A stretch of 64,000 nt of DNA from Clostridia bacterium (lineage in GTDB: Bacteria > Bacillota > Clostridia > CAKSNL01 > HGM11501): assembly GCA_017411325.1 (NCBI GenBank), contig JAFQQJ010000015.1, positions 50,815 through 114,814 on the forward strand, written 5' to 3'. The stretch's first letter is position 1, and each line of letters begins with the position of its first letter. This document shows positions 58,626-64,000 of the stretch, one piece after another. A program made the translations under genes and the position numbers. The notes below the pieces were generated by a model. The model ran no database searches. It was not told where the DNA came from and saw only the letters and a program-made list of their open reading frames with translations.

Positions 58626-59972
58626 TTAATCCTCACAAACGTAGGTTATTGTGTATTCTTCAGAATCGGATTTGTCAATTCTGTAAAGAGAAGCATCTCC
58701 CGGTGCAAGCTTTACGGTTAAGCTTGTGGCATTGTCAGCAATTTTGCACTGATTACCGTCTGTTTTAGAAACCTCGTAAATTCTGTATTCCTTTTTAAGA
58801 TTTAAGGTGAATTCCTTTTCATCTTTATAGTCGCGATTAAGAACATAAATATACTTGTTTCCGTAATCGTCAGAAAATTCGCCAAGAGAACATCTCTTTT
58901 CGAGCTTATCCATTGCGAAGACAGAAGAATTTTTAACATCCTCTCTGAAATGCTCATCGAAATACGCATCTCCTTTAAGAAGGTCTTCGTCGTGATAGAT
59001 ATGCTCACTCGTAAGCGCCATAAGAGTATTGCCCCAGGCTTTGACAACCCCGAGAGCCTCTTTTATTGCATCAAAGAAGTATCCTTTTTCGCCATTTAAT
59101 TCAAGAAATCTTCTCTTTTCAAGTTCTTTATCAACGCTTGCATCAGAGCCTGTAGCTCCAAAGCTCTGAAGTCCCTTTGCCCCATATAAAAGAGCATAGA
59201 AAATGTTGCTTGTAATCATCGGATTTGTAAGCTCTTTTGGATATCTGTTTAAGCGTATTGTTTCAAAATAGAACCAGAAGGGTATGTTTCTCTCAATACT
59301 TTCCTTTCTCATAATAGCTAAATCCTTCCACATATTGGAAATGTCGAGCTGTTCTTCGGTGTCGTCTCTTACGGGAGTTACGCCGAAGGGATAATAGTCA
59401 AAAGAAATCACGGGGGGCTTTATGGTGTCTAAAAAGTGAGTTACATAATCGGGAAACTTGCCGTTATGCCAGGTAAATAAGCTGTTATAGCTCGGTATGA
59501 GTATAGCAAGATTAAGCAAGCCCGGTGCATATTTATAGAAATAATCGGTATATTTAGCGGCAAGTGCCACCGCATCTTCTCTGCAGGGCTCATCCCAGAT
59601 GTAAAATCCTCCAAGACAGTTCTCGTCTTTATATTCATCACTTACTTGTTTTACAACTTCTTCAAGATCTTCGTCGGTTTGTATTCTTTCCTGAAATCCG
59701 CCGAAGCGCGAAAGATCCTGAATTATCAGCTTAAGTCCTTCTTTGTTGCAAATTTCAACCGCCTTTGCAATCGTGTTGTGATGCGCCCAGCCAAGCTCAA
59801 TCTGATTATGGTGCGCTTCTTTCAGTTTTTTTATAATTCGCTCGGCATCTTCAAAAGAAACCTCTTCCCTTTCTATTCCGTTAATCTGAAAGGTCGATAC
59901 AATGAATTCCTTTTGTCTGTAACTTCTTTCGATGTTTCCCTGAGCTTTGAATTTAAGTACCGTGTTTTTCAT
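58626..59972 (-). CDS. Unclassified TIM-barrel glycoside hydrolase-like protein
   Basis: 448 residues from ATG 59972, eight bases after AAGGAG. Alternating beta/alpha pattern of a clan-A-type barrel: FGGFQERIQ, LGGFYIWDEPCRED near 120–135 (a candidate acid/base Glu), PPVISFDYYPFG, FWFYFETIRLNRY and YALLYGAKGLQSFGATG, then a small beta domain at the C-terminus. Resembles beta-galactosidase/GH42-like proteins, but I cannot place it in a family. Cytosolic. Confidence 0.6.
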   Translation of the reverse strand: MKNTVLKFKAQGNIERSYRQKEFIVSTFQINGIEREEVSFEDAERIIKKLKEAHHNQIELGWAHHNTIAKAVEICNKEGLKLIIQDLSRFGGFQERIQTDEDLEEVVKQVSDEYKDENCLGGFYIWDEPCREDAVALAAKYTDYFYKYAPGLLNLAILIPSYNSLFTWHNGKFPDYVTHFLDTIKPPVISFDYYPFGVTPVRDDTEEQLDISNMWKDLAIMRKESIERNIPFWFYFETIRLNRYPKELTNPMITSNIFYALLYGAKGLQSFGATGSDASVDKELEKRRFLELNGEKGYFFDAIKEALGVVKAWGNTLMALTSEHIYHDEDLLKGDAYFDEHFREDVKNSSVFAMDKLEKRCSLGEFSDDYGNKYIYVLNRDYKDEKEFTLNLKKEYRIYEVSKTDGNQCKIADNATSLTVKLAPGDASLYRIDKSDSEEYTITYVCED

Positions 59973-59990
59973 AATTATCACTCCTTAATA

Positions 59991-62441
59991 CTAACTTCTG
60001 CTTTTGTGACAGGTAAGATATATTATCTGGTATTCTTCAGAAAGTGTTTCAATAGCTTTTTTTGCACTTTCTATCCTGTTTTCGTCAAGATTCGTAAAAG
60101 GATCATCCAATACGACAACGGGTTTTTCTGTTTCAAAAAGAGCATCTATAAGAGAAAAACGTAATGCTATGGCTAAAATATCACGTAGTCCTGAGCTGTA
60201 GGTAGATGCCTGATGCTTTTCTCCGTATTCGACAGTGCCAATACTCAGTTCGGCATCAAGCTTGGCATTTTCAGGTGCAAATAAAACCGATTTATATTTC
60301 TCGAAGCGCTCTCCGAGCGGCCCTAAATATTTAAGTGTAAGATTTTCTTTAGCCATCTTAAGCGCTTCTTCTGCTTTTTCTATCAGTAAAACCTTCTTTT
60401 TGAGGTTTCCAATTTCATCTTCCAGCTCATTTACTTCGGCAGTAAGCTCAGGGATTTTTTCTGTTTCGGTGATGATGTCGGAAAGTCTCTTTTCAAGATC
60501 CTTGATTACATCATCAGTTTCACTCAAAGCAGCCCTTGCAGCTTCAAGCTCCGCTGTGCCGGTAAGCTCACATATTTCCTCAGGTATACCGTTAGAAGCT
60601 ATAAATTCTTTCAGCAGATTATTTTTTGCAGCATAATTTTCCTTTTCCGCATTTAATTTTTCGCATAAAACCTTAAGCTCCTCATAGGCTTTTTCAGGTG
60701 AAGCATCAGTAAATTCCATAGATTTTACCCTAAGCTCAGCATACTTGCTTTCTGCTATCATTAAAGCTTCTTCAGATTTAATCTTTTTTTCTTTTATGCT
60801 TTTTAATTCTGTACAATACTTACAAAACTTTCTGAATTCTTCTTCAGTTTCATCTTCTGTGAAAGGTGCTCCAAGATAATGCTGCGCTTTTTCGTCAAGT
60901 TCCCGCTTCAATTCGTCAAGCTTTGAATCGAAGGCAAACTTTAACGCATTTTTTTCTTTTAATTCAAGGTTTTGGAGTTCTGTATTGAAAAAGCGAACAG
61001 ATCTTAAAGCTTCTTCGTATTTTCCGTCAAAATCATTATTGAATGTTGCAAAAGCCTCATCCGCTTTCGCGATAGCTTTATTTGCATTATTAATCTCCGT
61101 CAATATAGCGGAATTTTCAGTTTTATTCTTAATAATAAAAATAACTGACAAAGCTATACCTGCCAAAGCTGAAATTATACCGCCTATAACTGAAAAGAAA
61201 CACATAAATATTATACCGAGCAATAAAAGAACAGCTCCCGTTATAACAGGTATTACAGGAAACTTCTTTACTTTAAGAAAGCCGAGCTTTTCCTTGGCTT
61301 CCCTTGCTCTGTAATATATTTCTTCAAGCTTTGCCATATCAAAGTCATTTTCAGAAAACATCTTGCGCAGCTTATAAAGTCTTGTCTTTTCTTCTTCGGT
61401 AAGATTTGCTGATTCTGTAACTGCTTTTTTAGTCTTATACTCCTGTATTTTTTCTGTTATGCTTTTATATTCGTCTTCCGGAAGTTCGCACATTCCGTAA
61501 GCATCAGCTTTATCCAATTCTTCCTTTTCTGACTCGCTCAATTCGGCGGTTCTTTTTATCGTCTCGCTTCTTTTATACTCCTCTGTCAAAGTATAAAGTA
61601 AAGAAAGTTCTTCGGAATCGGGGATTTTTTTCATTTCCGATTCGTATCTCTTTATTCTCTCTGCTGATTCTTCCGCATCGTTTTTAATTGTTTTGTAATG
61701 CTCCGCTTTTTCTTTTTCAACATAACTCTTGTGAAGTTTTTCGATTTTTTCCTCGAGTTCTTTCTTAAGGCTCCTTTTAGTATGTAATTCTTCTTTTATC
61801 ATCTTCTCAGTTTCAAGAAGATTCTCGGAATGCTTAAGCGATGATTCCGCATTGCTTTTTGCAAGCTCTTTTTCCTGTATTAAACCGGTAGAACGTTTAT
61901 ATTTATTTTTCAGGTCTTTAAGCTCCTGCATAGCTTTATCAAAAGAAGCCATATCGTTGTCTGCTTCCGATAAATCCGAAAGCTTGGCGTTTATATCTCC
62001 TGCTCCCGTAAGCTCTGCTTCAACCTTTCCCTGCGGAATATAAGCAGATTTTCCGTAAGACTCCTTATCAATTCCGAATATTTCACATCCGATATTTTGG
62101 GAAAAATCTTTGGACTCAAGTCCTGTTTCTTCGTTATAAAGAACAAAAGTATCGTCCTTTTCTTTTTTACCGAAAAAACGTTCCAGTCTGTATGTCTTTC
62201 CGTTTAATGAAAAAATAATGCTTCCGCCAAACTTACCTCCCTGCCATGGATCATATTTTTTTCTGTCGCTGTCTTTTGTACGACCTGCATCAAGTCCGTA
62301 AAACATAGCCTGGATAAATGCCGCAAATGTGGTTTTTCCGAAACCGTTATCCTCTAAAATGACATTAAGCCCGTCTTTGAACTCTTGGCGGAATTCCCTG
62401 AGCTTCCCGAAATTTTCAATATAACATTCAATAAATTTCAT
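59991..62441 (-). CDS. SbcC/YhaN-like AAA ATPase with central membrane hairpin
   Basis: 816 residues. Walker A DNGFGKTT near 31–38, a long heptad coiled coil on each side, two hydrophobic helices near residues 395–440 (FPVIPVITGAVLLLLGIIF, IGGIISALAGIALSVIFII), then the C-lobe with STYSSGLRDILAIALR and Walker B VVVLDDPFTNLD. The membrane hairpin replaces the zinc hook of SbcC/Rad50, as in Bacillus YhaN, so the complex may sit at the membrane. Encoded one base after its nuclease partner. Confidence 0.88.
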   Translation of the reverse strand: MKFIECYIENFGKLREFRQEFKDGLNVILEDNGFGKTTFAAFIQAMFYGLDAGRTKDSDRKKYDPWQGGKFGGSIIFSLNGKTYRLERFFGKKEKDDTFVLYNEETGLESKDFSQNIGCEIFGIDKESYGKSAYIPQGKVEAELTGAGDINAKLSDLSEADNDMASFDKAMQELKDLKNKYKRSTGLIQEKELAKSNAESSLKHSENLLETEKMIKEELHTKRSLKKELEEKIEKLHKSYVEKEKAEHYKTIKNDAEESAERIKRYESEMKKIPDSEELSLLYTLTEEYKRSETIKRTAELSESEKEELDKADAYGMCELPEDEYKSITEKIQEYKTKKAVTESANLTEEEKTRLYKLRKMFSENDFDMAKLEEIYYRAREAKEKLGFLKVKKFPVIPVITGAVLLLLGIIFMCFFSVIGGIISALAGIALSVIFIIKNKTENSAILTEINNANKAIAKADEAFATFNNDFDGKYEEALRSVRFFNTELQNLELKEKNALKFAFDSKLDELKRELDEKAQHYLGAPFTEDETEEEFRKFCKYCTELKSIKEKKIKSEEALMIAESKYAELRVKSMEFTDASPEKAYEELKVLCEKLNAEKENYAAKNNLLKEFIASNGIPEEICELTGTAELEAARAALSETDDVIKDLEKRLSDIITETEKIPELTAEVNELEDEIGNLKKKVLLIEKAEEALKMAKENLTLKYLGPLGERFEKYKSVLFAPENAKLDAELSIGTVEYGEKHQASTYSSGLRDILAIALRFSLIDALFETEKPVVVLDDPFTNLDENRIESAKKAIETLSEEYQIIYLTCHKSRS

Positions 62442-62442
62442 A

Positions 62443-63513
62443 TCAAAGCTCCTCTCCTGAAAGCGCCTTTATTCCAAGCTCAATTACAAGGCGTTTTTCC
62501 TCGTCACTGTAATCTTCAGACATAACTGTTCTTATAAATTCACCCTTAAGCGATGCATCATACATATAATCTTCAATATTGAATTTTATTCCGACTTCGT
62601 CATCTTCTGCCTTGAATGCAAAAAACTTGTCCTTATATTTATCTTCTATATACGACAAATCATAACTGCATTCTACACTGACTTTTCCGCAGAGCACAAC
62701 CTTAACCAGATTTTCGGAAGAAACATTTGAAAGTTTTTCAAAAACGAGTCTGTCAACATCGGAAGTGGTTTCGCAATCAGATATATCAACTCTGATTTCG
62801 TTTATAAGACGGCTCATAAACGGGATGAATTCGTGTGCGATTTCACCATCTTCTACAGTTATAAGATAAAATCCTTTCTCTCCGCATTCGTCATACCCTC
62901 TTCCGTCAGGGCAGCCTGAATATACCCAGATGCCTCTTGTATCAAGCTTATCTTCCTTGTATGAATGTATATGTCCCAGCGCGAGATAGTCTATATATTT
63001 ATCCTTAAGAAGCGGAAGATTTACGGCTTCCGTTTTATCTTTTCCGACATACTTCTGCTCCTGCCCGTGAAGTGTTACGATATTGATTTTGCTTTTATCA
63101 AGAAGCAGAGAATCGTAAAGATTGCTTTTTCCCGAAAGATGTGCGCCGGTAATTACAACATCACCATATTCATAACCCGTCCAGTTTTCTGAAAAGAGTT
63201 TAAGATTTAAAGGAGCTTCTTCGTCGTAGAGAGTAACTTCTGTATCGTGATTTCCTTTAAGATAGAGAAAATCAATTCCCGGGTTTTCCTCGATGCAACG
63301 TCTTATGATATCTTTGGTTTTAACCGTTACGGTTTTTGTATCAAAAAGATCTCCTGCTATGAGAATGACACTTACTTCATTTTCTTTCGCAAAATCAACC
63401 ATTCTTTCAAATGTGTGTAAAATCTCATTTTTTCTCATTTTTGCTTTTTCTTTACTGAGATTGGTTTTCATTGCCGAATCAAGATGCAAATCGGCTGTGT
63501 GTATAATTTTCAT
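62443..63513 (-). CDS. SbcD/YhaO-like metallophosphoesterase nuclease
   Basis: 356 residues. Calcineurin-like metal motifs in order: HTADLHLD (5–12), AGDLFD near 54, KGNHD near 92, and LALGHIHSY near 178. Partner of the adjacent ATPase in an SbcCD-type DNA end-processing complex. RBS GGGTGATT before ATG 63513. Confidence 0.92.
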   Translation of the reverse strand: MKIIHTADLHLDSAMKTNLSKEKAKMRKNEILHTFERMVDFAKENEVSVILIAGDLFDTKTVTVKTKDIIRRCIEENPGIDFLYLKGNHDTEVTLYDEEAPLNLKLFSENWTGYEYGDVVITGAHLSGKSNLYDSLLLDKSKINIVTLHGQEQKYVGKDKTEAVNLPLLKDKYIDYLALGHIHSYKEDKLDTRGIWVYSGCPDGRGYDECGEKGFYLITVEDGEIAHEFIPFMSRLINEIRVDISDCETTSDVDRLVFEKLSNVSSENLVKVVLCGKVSVECSYDLSYIEDKYKDKFFAFKAEDDEVGIKFNIEDYMYDASLKGEFIRTVMSEDYSDEEKRLVIELGIKALSGEEL

Positions 63514-63549
63514 ATAATCACCCTTGTATATGTTATAACAATATTTGCT

Positions 63550-63578
63550 GTACTTTTTTAATCGTATTAAAAAAGTAC
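63550..63578. terminator. Perfect inverted repeat at the end of the last gene
   Basis: 12-bp arms GTACTTTTTTAA and TTAAAAAAGTAC around a five-base centre, overlapping the stop codon of the 134-residue gene. The AT-rich stem has no clean U-tract, so it is a weak terminator or an operator ahead of sbcD. Confidence 0.5.
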
Positions 63579-63971
63579 GTCTCTGTCTACGCCATATTCC
63601 ATTAAAATATCGTTTATTATCTCATTTTCTTCCTCTGTCAAATAAAAATAACTTGATTTTTCATCTATGTAAATAGTCGAACACCCATCTACTGCAATGC
63701 AAAATGTTTTTTTACCTATCTTAAAAGAAAAATTTTTATTGCAGGGGCAAAGCGGAGGATCTTCGTTATATAGCGCTTTATTATTGAAAATTTCTGTAAT
63801 TATTTTTGAATGTTCAGCTGAAAGTTCGGTGTTTACATCCATATCTTCTATATTACATATAAGTGTTACTGTTTTACCGTCTTCTATGTTTGTCTTGTCA
63901 GGTAAAAACATCACAAAAATTAAAGCTGTCAAAATCAATATACTCGCAATTATGAATAGATATTTTTTCAT
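63567..63971 (-). CDS. Small membrane-anchored hypothetical protein
   Basis: 134 residues from ATG 63971 (GGAGTGATTAAAGC upstream). An N-terminal hydrophobic segment (YLFIIASILILTALIFVMFL) acts as signal anchor; the rest is a small outside domain with a CNIEDMDV segment, a Cys pair in LCPCNK and a conserved-looking FCIAVDGCSTIYID. Not recognised. Its promoter is outside the window. Confidence 0.6.
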   Translation of the reverse strand: MKKYLFIIASILILTALIFVMFLPDKTNIEDGKTVTLICNIEDMDVNTELSAEHSKIITEIFNNKALYNEDPPLCPCNKNFSFKIGKKTFCIAVDGCSTIYIDEKSSYFYLTEEENEIINDILMEYGVDRDVLF

Positions 63972-64000
63972 GCTTTAATCACTCCATTCCATATATTTAA

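Overview
The window looks like a chromosomal segment of a low-to-moderate GC, anaerobic, gut-type Clostridia (Bacillota). The pointers are an S-layer-homology surface protein, an IspH–ribosomal S1 fusion, a split transketolase, a HutP-family gene ahead of cmk, the lysA–scpA–scpB–DUF2953–ytfJ–dacF–rluB gene order, a biotin-dependent Na+-pump decarboxylase cluster, and a glycyl radical enzyme. No rRNA, tRNA or CRISPR array was seen. Most promoters I could find are sigma-A-like with a 17-bp spacer, and many carry a TGN extended -10.

Layout. 1–3.7 kb: 3' end of an SLH surface protein, then galT. 3.8–5.1 kb: PHP-family histidinol-phosphatase and a 5'-truncated sigG remnant. 5.2–11.2 kb: lysA, scpA, scpB, DUF2953, ytfJ, dacF-like, rluB and a small hypothetical; spmA and spmB, often found before rluB, are missing. 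11.2–17 kb: acyl-CoA carboxyltransferase, OadG-like, BCCP, OadB and PycB/OadA subunits, then rsmA. 17–20.5 kb (minus): cytosolic GH30 and GH92. 20.5–22.1 kb: a two-gene membrane-protein module bounded by a perfect 28-bp direct repeat that is itself the transketolase promoter. 22.1–33.9 kb: split transketolase, pcrA, methyltransferase, HI0933-type flavoprotein, a structured leader plus hutP-cmk-plsC-ispH/rpsA, and phosphoglucomutase. 34–35.5 kb: a Xer-like recombinase with a dif-like inverted repeat upstream and a ~308-bp palindromic element downstream.

35.5–57.9 kb is the accessory carbohydrate region. A minus-strand operon (45.9 to 37.9 kb) encodes a glycyl radical enzyme activase, a glycyl radical enzyme with an unusual active-site motif, a double-cupin protein, a ManA-like isomerase, a TIM-barrel isomerase/epimerase and two Gfo/Idh/MocA dehydrogenases; an AraC regulator is divergent. 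A second set (49.8 to 47.0 kb) has two TIM-barrel proteins around a Gfo/Idh/MocA dehydrogenase, and upstream of it lie an ABC exporter and a large glycosidase. serS, a second AraC regulator and a GH10-like enzyme follow. None of the glycosidases has a signal peptide, so they probably act on imported oligosaccharides or glycosides. My best candidate for an undescribed system is this glycyl-radical/oxidoreductase/isomerase sugar pathway; the second is the repeat-bounded membrane module at 20.5–22.1 kb.

58–64 kb (minus): an RluA-type pseudouridine synthase, an unclassified TIM-barrel glycosidase-like protein, an SbcC/YhaN-like ATPase with a membrane hairpin in its coiled coil, its SbcD-like nuclease partner, and a small membrane-anchored hypothetical.
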